A stretch of DNA of 64,000 nucleotides from an uncultured Colwellia sp. (lineage in GTDB: Bacteria > Pseudomonadota > Gammaproteobacteria > Enterobacterales > Alteromonadaceae). The stretch lies in contig CAJXQM010000001.1 in assembly GCA_913058145.1 (NCBI GenBank), forward strand, positions 216,017 to 280,016, written 5' to 3'. The notes beneath the pieces were generated by a model, which saw only the letters and a program-made list of their open reading frames with translations, had not been told where the DNA came from and made no database searches. Below are positions 17,240 to 25,919 of this stretch, piece after piece. The number at the start of each line of letters is the position of its first letter. Within the stretch, counting starts at the first letter, position 1. Position numbers and translations under genes: made by a program.

Positions 17240-19174
17240 ATGAGGTTAAAATTACATTATTGGAATAATATTTCAGTATTTAAAAAATATACACAAGTAG
17301 TTGGTGGTGTGCTGTTGGCAACATCACTTTCTAGTTATGCAAATGATCCTGTCGAGATTAGTGGTTTTGTTGAAAATGCCACTAGTGTACGTGAAGATAG
17401 AGGTTTATCTAAATTTAGAAACACCTTGCAATTAGAGTTTTCTAAAAATCTAAATAATTTTGCTGGATTTTATGATGTATCACTTAATGCTACTTTGAGA
17501 GGTAGTTATGATGGTGTTTATGATCTAAATGATAAAGAGTTCGGTGCAAAAGCGGGTAGTTCTATATCGCTTGAGGATCAACTTGTTGGCTCCGTACCTC
17601 ATGGTCAAGGTTTAGGATCTACAAACCCTATTCCTCCCTATATTGGTGCGCCACTTCCTCCAACAAATGTACTTGGTGTTAATACTTTGGCTAACCCGAA
17701 CTCGGGTATGGATGTTTTAGGTGAACATTTACATGCAACCGCTGGTGGTGTTGCTTTTGGCGTACCGGTACGTCCATGTGATGTTGACTCTAGAGGCTGT
17801 CTTAATGGGTATATGGATAAAAGCGAAAACGAATTAAGATTTTCAGAATTTAATGATAACTTAGATTTTATTCGTGAATTCTACTTTGATGGTAGCATGG
17901 ACTTAGATAGTGGCACCTTGCTCAATTTGAAAGTGGGTAAACAGCAAATTGTTTGGGGACGTACCGATTTATTTCGTGTATTAGATATTATCAATCCAGT
18001 CGATTTTTCAAGGAACAATATTTACGATGAATTAGAAGATATCCGAATTCCTACCTGGTCTATTGCGGCTGAATGGCAGTACGGCGCTAATGAAACGTTT
18101 GATGATATTAACTTCCAGCTAGTTTGGGTTATTGATGAACCTAGACCTAATGATTTAGGTCAAGGTGGTCAACCAAATGCTATTTTAGATGCAGGTTCAT
18201 TTTTCAGAGGAATGAATAATTGTTGGGAAAATGGTTGTACTGTCGCTAACTTTGCTGGTGGAGCAATGGCAACAGATTTTGGTCCTAATCAAATAGGTAT
18301 AAGACAAGCTAATGTACCGTCATGGTCACTAGATAACACGTCATATGGTTTTAAAATTGAAGGTGTATATCAAGACATTGGTTTTTCTGTGAATGCTTTT
18401 AGTTACCTTTCACAACTACCCAGTTTGCGCGGTGGTATAGAAGCGACAAATAGCTTTACTGGTGAAGAGGATGTATGGCCATATTTAATTGCTTTTGATA
18501 TTGAATTTCCTCGCATTAATATGTTTGGTGGCTCACTTGATTTCTATTCAGAAGATATTGATTCTGCTTTTAGAGTTGAAACCTCTTATTCAACAGGTGA
18601 AGAATTTGCCAACACATTAAAACCGCGTTTATTTTCTGATTCAGATGTATTTCGTTGGGTGTTAGGTGTTGATAAAAATGTATTTGTTCGTTCAATTAAC
18701 CCGAACAAAGCCTTTTTATTATCTTTTCAAACGTTTGGTCAACACTTACTTGATCATGAAACACAAGAAGCGCCAATAGGGATTGTAGGTATGCCTGATT
18801 GGAAAGATAACTACATTTCAACTTTCTTATTGAAAGGTTGGTGGATGAACGATAGCTTAAGCCCTCAAATATTAACCGCATATGATTGGCGTGCTAAATC
18901 AGGTGTTGTTGCTCCATCTATAGATTATATTAGTGGTAATTTACGCTTTACTTTAACGGCGAATGTTAAATTTGGTGATGGTGCTAAAGAGTTCTCAGAT
19001 TGTCGTACATGTAATCCTTTTAATCCATTTACCGCAGTACCCGGAATACATAACGGTGACACATTTGATGCTGGTTTAGGCGGTTTTGAACCGTTAGGAC
19101 GTTTCCGTGCTGGACCTATTGGTATGGCAAATAAAGAAAGTGAACTACAAGTTTCACTTCGTTACAGTTTTTAA
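17240..19174 (+). CDS. DUF1302 outer-membrane protein
   Basis: This 644-residue protein has a signal peptide with an extended basic start (cleavage likely after SLSSYA) and then a sequence rich in alternating polar and aromatic strands, ending in SLRYSF. A terminal Phe after beta-strand residues is the usual outer-membrane barrel assembly signal. The VGKQQIVWGRTDLFRVLDIINP region is characteristic of the DUF1302 family. Its partner DUF1329 gene follows after 16 bases, the usual pairing. A channel or receptor for a hydrophobic compound is the likely role, inferred from gene context. AGGGGA precedes the start. Confidence 0.85.
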   Translation: MRLKLHYWNNISVFKKYTQVVGGVLLATSLSSYANDPVEISGFVENATSVREDRGLSKFRNTLQLEFSKNLNNFAGFYDVSLNATLRGSYDGVYDLNDKEFGAKAGSSISLEDQLVGSVPHGQGLGSTNPIPPYIGAPLPPTNVLGVNTLANPNSGMDVLGEHLHATAGGVAFGVPVRPCDVDSRGCLNGYMDKSENELRFSEFNDNLDFIREFYFDGSMDLDSGTLLNLKVGKQQIVWGRTDLFRVLDIINPVDFSRNNIYDELEDIRIPTWSIAAEWQYGANETFDDINFQLVWVIDEPRPNDLGQGGQPNAILDAGSFFRGMNNCWENGCTVANFAGGAMATDFGPNQIGIRQANVPSWSLDNTSYGFKIEGVYQDIGFSVNAFSYLSQLPSLRGGIEATNSFTGEEDVWPYLIAFDIEFPRINMFGGSLDFYSEDIDSAFRVETSYSTGEEFANTLKPRLFSDSDVFRWVLGVDKNVFVRSINPNKAFLLSFQTFGQHLLDHETQEAPIGIVGMPDWKDNYISTFLLKGWWMNDSLSPQILTAYDWRAKSGVVAPSIDYISGNLRFTLTANVKFGDGAKEFSDCRTCNPFNPFTAVPGIHNGDTFDAGLGGFEPLGRFRAGPIGMANKESELQVSLRYSF

Positions 19175-19190
19175 TTGATAGGAAATAATT

Positions 19191-20507
19191 ATGAAATTAT
19201 TTAATAAAATAAAGTGTACGGTTGCATTGTCAGCAGTCGCATTACTCAATGGGTTTGCCTTTGCGGGAGATGGAGTAGAGCAGTCCTTTTACCCATACAA
19301 AGATGGTTTTCCAACCGCAGATAAAATTGTACCAGGTTTAGTTATTAATAAAGATAATGCTGATATTGCTAAAGACGTTTTAGACCCTGAAATGCTGAAG
19401 CAAGTTAAAGCTGGATGGGTTGAAATTACTGTAGGAAAAAGTACAGACTTTATATTAAATCAAGCTTATATAGATGCCAGTAAAAACAATGTTGGTAAAG
19501 TTACTTTGCCAAAAGAAAAAGGTAACTTAGAAGGCGGTTATCTTGCAGGTAGACCCTTTCCTGAAGAGCCTGATTTGAATGACCCTCGTGCCGGTGAAAA
19601 ATTAGCTTGGAACTTTCAGTTTGGTTATAACTGGGGTGATGGTGCAGCAATAGACCCATTCTACTGGCGCTATCGTAATATGAATACAGATAAAGTTGAA
19701 CGTGAATTAAAATTTGATTTTCACTTTTTAAACTGGGCTCATCGTGTTAACGACGAACCATTACCTGAAATTACGCCTAATCCATCGGAATTATTTAGAT
19801 CTATTTATGTACATGTACAAGAACCTTATGATGTTAAAAATACTCAGCTGTTAATTCACCGTTATCAAAATGATTTAAAACGTGATAATGCATGGTTATA
19901 CCTTGGGTTTCAGCGTCGTGTTCGTCGTTTAGCGACAGGTCAAGTAACTGATTCATTCTTAGGTTCAGATATTATGATCGAAGATTTTGAAGGATATAAC
20001 GGTAGAATCTCAGATATGAATTGGAAATACCTTGGTACCAAATCCATGTTATTACCTTTTTACAATCATAATGAACAAGCACTAACAGATGAGTTCAAAG
20101 AAAAAGATGGCTACAAATTTGTTGATTTCCATGGCAAAGGTAGTTGTTATCCAAATGTAACGTATCAATTACGTAAAGTGTATGTTCTTGAGTCTTCACC
20201 AATTGATAGCAATCACCCTATTAGTAAACGTCGTCATTTTGTTGATGCGCAAACATTTACTTTACCAAGAACAATTATTTACGATAGAGCAGGTAAATAT
20301 TGGAAATCTTGGATAATTGGTCAAGCGCATCCTGACCATCATTTAGCCATCAATAAAGGCTCAGGTGTGTCAGTGGATGACAGTTTTGGCATGATGGATG
20401 TTCAAGCAATGCATTGTACTACGGGACAGTTTAAAGGCATCGTAGATCCTAACTTAAATAAACCCAAAATGTTTAAAGTACAGTACATGCGTACTTCAGG
20501 TAAATAA
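19191..20507 (+). CDS. DUF1329 protein, copy 2 (exported)
   Basis: This 438-residue protein has a signal peptide (cleavage likely after NGFAFA) and the full DUF1329 domain. It shares with copy 1 the RRVRRL, FLGSDIMIEDF, YNGRI, FHGKG and MDVQAMHCTT landmarks, and both end with a similar R-T-x-G-K tail. The paralogues are clearly diverged, so this is not a recent duplication. It directly follows the DUF1302 gene and is followed by a strong terminator at 20521, which closes the envelope module. A periplasmic carrier role is inferred. Confidence 0.82.
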   Translation: MKLFNKIKCTVALSAVALLNGFAFAGDGVEQSFYPYKDGFPTADKIVPGLVINKDNADIAKDVLDPEMLKQVKAGWVEITVGKSTDFILNQAYIDASKNNVGKVTLPKEKGNLEGGYLAGRPFPEEPDLNDPRAGEKLAWNFQFGYNWGDGAAIDPFYWRYRNMNTDKVERELKFDFHFLNWAHRVNDEPLPEITPNPSELFRSIYVHVQEPYDVKNTQLLIHRYQNDLKRDNAWLYLGFQRRVRRLATGQVTDSFLGSDIMIEDFEGYNGRISDMNWKYLGTKSMLLPFYNHNEQALTDEFKEKDGYKFVDFHGKGSCYPNVTYQLRKVYVLESSPIDSNHPISKRRHFVDAQTFTLPRTIIYDRAGKYWKSWIIGQAHPDHHLAINKGSGVSVDDSFGMMDVQAMHCTTGQFKGIVDPNLNKPKMFKVQYMRTSGK

Positions 20508-20520
20508 TATTTATAGTATA

Positions 20521-20550
20521 AAAAAACTCCTTCACAGGAGTTTTTTATTT
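20521..20550 (+). terminator. Intrinsic terminator after the envelope module
   Basis: AAAAAACTCCT at 20521-20531 pairs with AGGAGTTTTTT at 20536-20546 around a TCAC loop, with a T-run in the 3' arm. It stands 14 bases after the DUF1329 copy 2 stop and separates the module from the lower-pathway genes. Confidence 0.9.
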
Positions 20551-20585
20551 ATAAAACTTGATTAATTTTATATTAATATATAAAA

Positions 20586-20615
20586 TATCGATATTAGTCT
20601 GTTTTATCGATATTA
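20586..20615 (+). repeat. Direct repeat TATCGATATTA upstream of dmpC
   Basis: TATCGATATTA occurs at 20586-20596 and again at 20605-20615, 19 bases apart, close to two helical turns. Each copy contains the palindrome TATCGATA. It lies between the terminator and dmpC, so it may be an operator for the lower-pathway operon. No sigma-54 motif is visible here. Confidence 0.45.
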
Positions 20616-20668
20616 TTAATTTCAGACTGCAATAATAAATGCTAAGTAAATGTTTAAGGATTATTGAT

Positions 20669-22129
20669 ATGTTAGAAATAAAGAATTTCATTAATGGTAA
20701 ATTTGTTGGCTCTGCTGAAGGTAAAACCTTTGACAATATTAACCCTGCGACTAATGAAAAGATTGGTATTGTGCATGAAGCTGGCAAAGAAGAAGTAGAT
20801 CAAGCAGTAAAGTCTGCCAAAGAAGCACTTAAAGGCCCTTGGGGTAAACTTCCTTTAGCTGAACGGATGGCCATATTACATAAAGTTGCTGATGGTATTA
20901 ATTCGCGTTTTGATGAGTTTTTAGAAGCTGAATGTTTAGATACAGGTAAACCAAAATCACTTGCCTCCCATATTGATATACCCCGTGGGGCAGCTAATTT
21001 TAAAGTATTTGCTGATGCATATAAATCTGTTGCTAATGAATCGTTTATGTTGGATACACCAGATGGTACAGGCGCACTAAATTACTCTGTGCGCTCACCC
21101 AAAGGTGTTGTTGCCGTTATTAGCCCTTGGAATTTACCTTTATTATTGATGACATGGAAAGTAGGGCCTGCGTTAGCTTGCGGCAATACCGTTGTGGTTA
21201 AACCCTCTGAAGAAACACCTAGAACGACTACACTACTTGGTGAAGTAATGAATGATGCCGGTGTTCCACCAGGTGTTTTTAATGTTGTGCATGGTTTTGG
21301 TCCAAATTCCACAGGAGAATTTCTAACAACGCATCCTGATGTGGATGGTATTACGTTTACCGGTGAAACTAAAACAGGGGCTGCTATTGTTAAAGCTTGT
21401 GCTGATGAAATACGTCATGTTTCTTTTGAATTAGGCGGTAAAAATCCTGCAGTGGTTTTTGCAGATTGTGATTTAGATAAAGCTATAGAAGGGACAACAC
21501 GTTCAGTTTTTTCTAATTGTGGCCAAGTGTGTTTAGGCACTGAACGAGTGTATGTTGAAAGATCTATTTTTGATGAGTTTGTTGCTCGTCTTAAGGCCTC
21601 AGCCGAAGCACTTAAATTAGGCTCATGGGATGATGAAAGCTCAAATATGGGACCGTTAATCAGTCAAGAGCATAAAGAAAAAGTAATGAGTTATTACAAA
21701 AAAGCAAAAGAAGAAGGTGCAACGGTTGTATTGGGAGGAGGTGCACCAACAATGTCTCCAGAATTAGAAAATGGTGCATGGGTTGAACCAACTATCTGGA
21801 CTGGGTTACCGGAAAGTGCCACGGTAGTACAAGAAGAAATTTTTGGCCCTTGTTGTCATATTCAGCCTTTTGATACCGAAGAAGAAGCTATTTTATTAGC
21901 AAATGATACTAACTACGGTTTAGCTGCATCAGTATGGACGGAAAATAATTCAAAAGCGCATAGAGTCTCGGCACAAATTGAGGCAGGAATTGTTTGGGTA
22001 AATTCTTGGTTTTTACGTGATTTAAGAACGCCATTTGGTGGTGCAAAACATTCGGGTATTGGTAGAGAAGGTGGTGTTCACTCACTTGAATTCTATACAG
22101 AATTAAAAAACATTTGTATTAAATTATAA
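20669..22129 (+). CDS. dmpC: 2-hydroxymuconic semialdehyde dehydrogenase DmpC
   Basis: This 486-residue aldehyde dehydrogenase oxidises 2-hydroxymuconic semialdehyde to 4-oxalocrotonate with NAD, the first step of the oxalocrotonate branch. Family landmarks are SPWNLPLLLMTWK, the FTGET cofactor loop, FELGGKNP with the general-base Glu, and NCGQVCLGTERVYVE with the catalytic Cys. The ATG at 20669 is preceded by AAGGA and gives the usual N-terminus (MLEIKNFINGKF). It follows a terminator, so the genes dmpC to dmpI probably form a separate transcript. Confidence 0.93.
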   Translation: MLEIKNFINGKFVGSAEGKTFDNINPATNEKIGIVHEAGKEEVDQAVKSAKEALKGPWGKLPLAERMAILHKVADGINSRFDEFLEAECLDTGKPKSLASHIDIPRGAANFKVFADAYKSVANESFMLDTPDGTGALNYSVRSPKGVVAVISPWNLPLLLMTWKVGPALACGNTVVVKPSEETPRTTTLLGEVMNDAGVPPGVFNVVHGFGPNSTGEFLTTHPDVDGITFTGETKTGAAIVKACADEIRHVSFELGGKNPAVVFADCDLDKAIEGTTRSVFSNCGQVCLGTERVYVERSIFDEFVARLKASAEALKLGSWDDESSNMGPLISQEHKEKVMSYYKKAKEEGATVVLGGGAPTMSPELENGAWVEPTIWTGLPESATVVQEEIFGPCCHIQPFDTEEEAILLANDTNYGLAASVWTENNSKAHRVSAQIEAGIVWVNSWFLRDLRTPFGGAKHSGIGREGGVHSLEFYTELKNICIKL

Positions 22130-22151
22130 AATTAACGATAGGATATTTACT

Positions 22152-22946
22152 ATGTTAGAACAATCATTAATTCAATCATATTCAGACGAATTATTTAATG
22201 CGCTATGTAATCAACAAATGATTGAACCATTAACAAGTCGTAGCCCTGAGATAACTATTGAAGACGCTTACGCAATCTCTAATGGATTATTACAGAAAAG
22301 AATTACAGTAAATAATGAAAAAATCATTGGTAAAAAAATTGGTGCAACCAGTGCTGTTGTACAAAACATGCTGAGTGTTAATCAACCTGATTTTGGTTAT
22401 TTAACCGATGCGATGGTTGTTGACGAGAGCGAAATACTTTCAATCAGCACTAAAATGATACAACCAAAAGCGGAAGGTGAAATTGCTTTTGTGTTAAAAC
22501 ATGATTTGATCGGGCCTGGTGTTACTGCCAGCGATGTTATTCGAGCAACTGATTTTATCGCACCATGTTTTGAAATAGTTGATTCTAGAATAAAAGATTG
22601 GAATATTAAAATTCAAGATACCGTTGCTGATAATGCATCATGTGGTTACTTTGTCCTAGGGCAAGATGTTGTTAGCCCTCGAAGTATTGATCTCTCTACT
22701 TGCGGAATGGTTGTTGAACTTAATGGTCAAATTATTTCTACAGGAGCAGGTGCAGCCGCATTGGGTTCTTCCCCTATTAGCTGTGTGGTATGGCTAGCGA
22801 ATACATTAGGTAGGTTTGGGGTTCCTCTTAAAGCAGGTGAAGTTATATTATCTGGTTCTTTGGTTCCATTACAAGATGTGAAACCTGGCGATCATATGTC
22901 AGTAAATATCGGTGGTATTGGACGTACAAGTATTCGTTTCGATTAG
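22152..22946 (+). CDS. dmpE: 2-oxopent-4-enoate hydratase DmpE
   Basis: This 264-residue protein belongs to the fumarylacetoacetate-hydrolase-like family and adds water to 2-hydroxypenta-2,4-dienoate to form 4-hydroxy-2-oxovalerate. Landmarks are [18 protein letters not shown] with the metal-binding acidic pair, [14 protein letters not shown] and [11 protein letters not shown]. It is paralogous to dmpH in the same operon, as usual. Order after dmpC and before dmpF, with the dmpC-like N-terminal length, favours DmpE over DmpH. Confidence 0.92.
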   Translation: MLEQSLIQSYSDELFNALCNQQMIEPLTSRSPEITIEDAYAISNGLLQKRITVNNEKIIGKKIGATSAVVQNMLSVNQPDFGYLTDAMVVDESEILSISTKMIQPKAEGEIAFVLKHDLIGPGVTASDVIRATDFIAPCFEIVDSRIKDWNIKIQDTVADNASCGYFVLGQDVVSPRSIDLSTCGMVVELNGQIISTGAGAAALGSSPISCVVWLANTLGRFGVPLKAGEVILSGSLVPLQDVKPGDHMSVNIGGIGRTSIRFD

Positions 22947-22975
22947 TTTTAACAAACTATTTAAGGTTGATTATT

Positions 22976-23863
22976 ATGAAAATTCGTTGTGCATTAATTG
23001 GTTCAGGTAACATAGGTACAGATTTACTTTACAAATTACTAAGAAGTGATGTGTTAGAACCTGTATGGATGGTTGGTATAGATGCCGACTCCGATGGTTT
23101 AAAAAGAGCGCGTGATTTAGGCGTAAAAACAACACATGAAGGTGTTGACGGATTAATTAAACATCTTGAAGAAGACAATATTGAAATTGCATTTGATGCA
23201 ACATCTGCTTATGTTCATGCTGAAAACTCTAGAAAATTAGTAGCAAAGGGCGTTAAAGTTATTGATTTAACACCTGCGGCAATTGGTCCTTTCTGTGTGC
23301 CACCAGTCAACCTTGATGAACATTTGAATCAAGGTGAAGATAACGTAAATATGGTCACATGTGGGGGGCAAGCAACCATTCCTATGGTGTATGCGGTTAG
23401 CCGTATTCAAGATGTTAGTTACGGTGAAATTATTGCGACAATATCATCAAAGTCTGCCGGTCCAGGTACACGTAAGAATATTGATGAGTTTACAGTAACC
23501 ACTTCAGGTGCGATTGAAAAAGTTGGTGGCGCTGATAAAGGCAAAGCGATTATTATTTTAAATCCAGCAGAGCCTCCACTCATGATGCGAGATACTGTTC
23601 ATTGTTTAACTAAAGGTGAGCCGGATCAAGAAAAAATCACTAAGTCTGTTTTAGCCATGGAAAAAGCAGTTCAAGCTTATGTTCCAGGTTATCGTATAAA
23701 AGAAGGTCCTGTTTTTGATGGTAATCGTGTGTCTATTTACCTAGAAGTAAAAGGTATGGGAGATTATTTACCAGAATACGCAGGTAATTTAGATATTATG
23801 ACAGCCGCTTCAGCAAAAACTGCAGAGATGTTTGCAAAACAAATGATCAAAAATAGAACTTAG
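22976..23863 (+). CDS. dmpF: Acetaldehyde dehydrogenase (acylating) DmpF
   Basis: This 295-residue enzyme converts acetaldehyde, NAD and CoA to acetyl-CoA and works in a channelling complex with DmpG. The nucleotide motif GSGNIGTD is at residues 9-16 and the catalytic Cys is C129 in [12 protein letters not shown] chose the ATG at 22976, with AAGG about 10 bases upstream and the usual [14 protein letters not shown] start; a TTG at 22967 is an alternative. Length is slightly below the 307-312 residues of the Pseudomonas enzyme. It is followed after 12 bases by dmpG. Confidence 0.95.
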   Translation: MKIRCALIGSGNIGTDLLYKLLRSDVLEPVWMVGIDADSDGLKRARDLGVKTTHEGVDGLIKHLEEDNIEIAFDATSAYVHAENSRKLVAKGVKVIDLTPAAIGPFCVPPVNLDEHLNQGEDNVNMVTCGGQATIPMVYAVSRIQDVSYGEIIATISSKSAGPGTRKNIDEFTVTTSGAIEKVGGADKGKAIIILNPAEPPLMMRDTVHCLTKGEPDQEKITKSVLAMEKAVQAYVPGYRIKEGPVFDGNRVSIYLEVKGMGDYLPEYAGNLDIMTAASAKTAEMFAKQMIKNRT

Positions 23864-23875
23864 AGGGCATATATA

Positions 23876-24889
23876 ATGAGTAAAATAATTAAACTTCATG
23901 ACATGTCATTACGTGATGGCATGCATTCCATAGCACATCAATTCACATTACAAAATATGGTTGATGTGTCACAAGCTTTAGATAAAGCAAGAGTACCTTT
24001 AATCGAAGTCACTCATGGTGATGGTTTATCAGGTGACTCTGTTAATTATGGTTTTGCATTACATAAAGATGAAGAATATCTAAGTGCTGTTATTCCAAAA
24101 TTGAAATACTCTAAGGTATCTGTTTTATTAATTCCGGGTATCGGCACTGTTGATCATCTTAAAATGGTTGAAGATTTAGGGGTTAAAACAGTACGTGTTG
24201 CAACCCATTGTAGTGAAGCTGATGTCTCAGAACAACATATATCTTATGCTGCGGGTCGTGGTTTTGACACTGTAGGTTTTTTGATGATGGCACACATGTT
24301 AAGTGCGAAAGAAATTGTAGAGCAAGCAAGTAAAATGGCCGGATACGGCGCAAATTGTTTGTATGTTACCGATTCAGCAGGCCACATGTTACCTGAGGAA
24401 GTTTCAGCTAAAATTGGCTTAATGCGAGAAGCGTTTCCCAATCATGAAATTGGCTTTCATGGTCACCATAATTTAGGTATGGCGGTAGCTAATTCTCTTG
24501 CTGCTGTTGAAGCGGGAGCAGATCGCATTGATGGCTCTGTTGCCGGTTTTGGTGCAGGAGCAGGTAATACGCCATTAGAAGTTTTTGCTGCAGTGTGCGA
24601 TTTAAAAGGTATTAATTTAGATGTTGATTTAAGTGCTTTAATGGATGCCGCAGAAGATGTTGCCACACCTATTATGGGCGATAAATTACCCAGAGTGAGC
24701 CGCGGTGCATTAACCTTGGGTTATGCCGGTGTTTATTCTTCTTTTCTTCTTCATGCTATTCGTGCTGAGAAAAAGCATGGCGTGCCAGCCCGTGAAATAT
24801 TATTAGAGCTTGGTCGTCGTAAAACGGTAGGCGGGCAAGAAGATATGATTGAAGATGTTGCATTAGAATTATTAAGAGCTGGGGGATAA
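23876..24889 (+). CDS. dmpG: 4-hydroxy-2-oxovalerate aldolase DmpG
   Basis: This 337-residue aldolase splits 4-hydroxy-2-oxovalerate into pyruvate and acetaldehyde and passes the aldehyde to DmpF through a tunnel. The TIM barrel begins with [12 protein letters not shown], which holds the metal-binding Asp and active-site Arg, and the metal-binding histidines are in [11 protein letters not shown]. The C-terminal communication domain is present. The next gene, dmpH, starts only 2 bases after its stop, so translation is probably coupled. Confidence 0.95.
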   Translation: MSKIIKLHDMSLRDGMHSIAHQFTLQNMVDVSQALDKARVPLIEVTHGDGLSGDSVNYGFALHKDEEYLSAVIPKLKYSKVSVLLIPGIGTVDHLKMVEDLGVKTVRVATHCSEADVSEQHISYAAGRGFDTVGFLMMAHMLSAKEIVEQASKMAGYGANCLYVTDSAGHMLPEEVSAKIGLMREAFPNHEIGFHGHHNLGMAVANSLAAVEAGADRIDGSVAGFGAGAGNTPLEVFAAVCDLKGINLDVDLSALMDAAEDVATPIMGDKLPRVSRGALTLGYAGVYSSFLLHAIRAEKKHGVPAREILLELGRRKTVGGQEDMIEDVALELLRAGG

Positions 24890-24891
24890 GT

Positions 24892-25683
24892 ATGAGTACT
24901 TTATCACGTTCAACCGTTGCAGAGTTAGCTGAGCATTTAGAAAATGCAGAGTTACAAGCGTATGATGTTGAAAAAATAACGAATAAATATCCTGATATGG
25001 ACTGGGAGGATGCCTATGATATTCAATGGGAAATTCGGTCAAGAAAAGAAAAACGAGGAACTAAGATAGCCGGACTGAAAATGGGGCTAACTTCGTATGC
25101 AAAAATGAGTCAAATGGGGGTTGATACCCCTATTTATGCATTTTTAGCCGATTATTTCAGTATTCCAGATGGCGGTTCTATTCCAACTGCTGAATTAATC
25201 CATCCTAAGATTGAAGCTGAAATTGCGATAATCACCAATAAAGAACTTACTGGTCCTGGGTGCACTATTGCACATGTATTAGCGGCTACCGACTATGTGA
25301 TGCCAGCAGTTGAAATAATCGATTCACGTTATGAAAATTTTCGTTTTGATTTAAAAAGTGTTATTGCTGACAATGCATCATCTTCTCGTTTTGTTACCGG
25401 GGGAAATCCTAAGCGTGTTGAAGATGTTGACATGAAAACGTTAGGTGTGGTTATGGAGATTAATGGTGAAGTGGTTGCGACAGGTGCCGGTGCTGCGGTG
25501 TTAGGTAACCCTGCAGCAAGTGTTGCTATGTTAGCTAATATGTTGGCTGAACGAGGTGAATCAATTCCAGCAGGAACTTTTATTATGACAGGTGGTATTA
25601 CCGCAGCGGTTGCTGTAAAAGCTGGAGATAGTGTTTGTGTCAGGTACCAAGATATTGGTTCTGTGAGTATGACGTTTAAATAG
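24892..25683 (+). CDS. dmpH: 4-oxalocrotonate decarboxylase DmpH
   Basis: This 263-residue protein is a paralogue of DmpE and decarboxylates 2-oxo-3-hexenedioate to 2-hydroxypenta-2,4-dienoate. It forms a complex with the hydratase in known systems. Landmarks are KMGLTSYAKM, HPKIEAEIAII with the metal-binding acidic residues, and DNASSSRFVTG. The long N-terminal part before KMGLTS and the place just before dmpI fit DmpH. A GGGGGA site lies ahead of the ATG, overlapping the end of dmpG. Confidence 0.92.
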   Translation: MSTLSRSTVAELAEHLENAELQAYDVEKITNKYPDMDWEDAYDIQWEIRSRKEKRGTKIAGLKMGLTSYAKMSQMGVDTPIYAFLADYFSIPDGGSIPTAELIHPKIEAEIAIITNKELTGPGCTIAHVLAATDYVMPAVEIIDSRYENFRFDLKSVIADNASSSRFVTGGNPKRVEDVDMKTLGVVMEINGEVVATGAGAAVLGNPAASVAMLANMLAERGESIPAGTFIMTGGITAAVAVKAGDSVCVRYQDIGSVSMTFK

Positions 25684-25692
25684 GAGTATAAA

Positions 25693-25890
25693 ATGCCGTT
25701 AATTCAAGTTACTATTATTGAAGGTAGAACATTAGAACAAAAAAACAATTTTTTTGAAAAAGTTACTGAGGTAGCTGTCGAAACTTTAAATGTTAAAGCC
25801 GCTCAAGTACGTGTTGTGATCAACGAAGTACCCGCAACACACTGGGCTATTGGCGGAGTTAGTAAAGCTAGTATTGATGCCAACAAATAA
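25693..25890 (+). CDS. dmpI: 4-oxalocrotonate tautomerase DmpI
   Basis: This 65-residue protein ketonises 2-hydroxymuconate to 2-oxo-3-hexenedioate. After removal of Met the catalytic Pro1 is exposed; Arg11 and Arg39 match the known active-site arginines. The residue at position 50 (usually Phe) is Trp here (THWAIGG), a variant I believe also occurs in other 4-OT proteins. AGGAG lies 7 bases before the ATG. It closes the lower-pathway genes, 29 bases before dmpR. Confidence 0.93.
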   Translation: MPLIQVTIIEGRTLEQKNNFFEKVTEVAVETLNVKAAQVRVVINEVPATHWAIGGVSKASIDANK

Positions 25891-25919
25891 AGTTTCGACA
25901 TAAAATTTAATGAGATTTC

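Noticed and set aside
18696..18881. Open frames antisense to the DUF1302 gene and to many other genes
   Set aside because: They are shadows of well-supported genes and have no ribosome-binding site or recognisable product.
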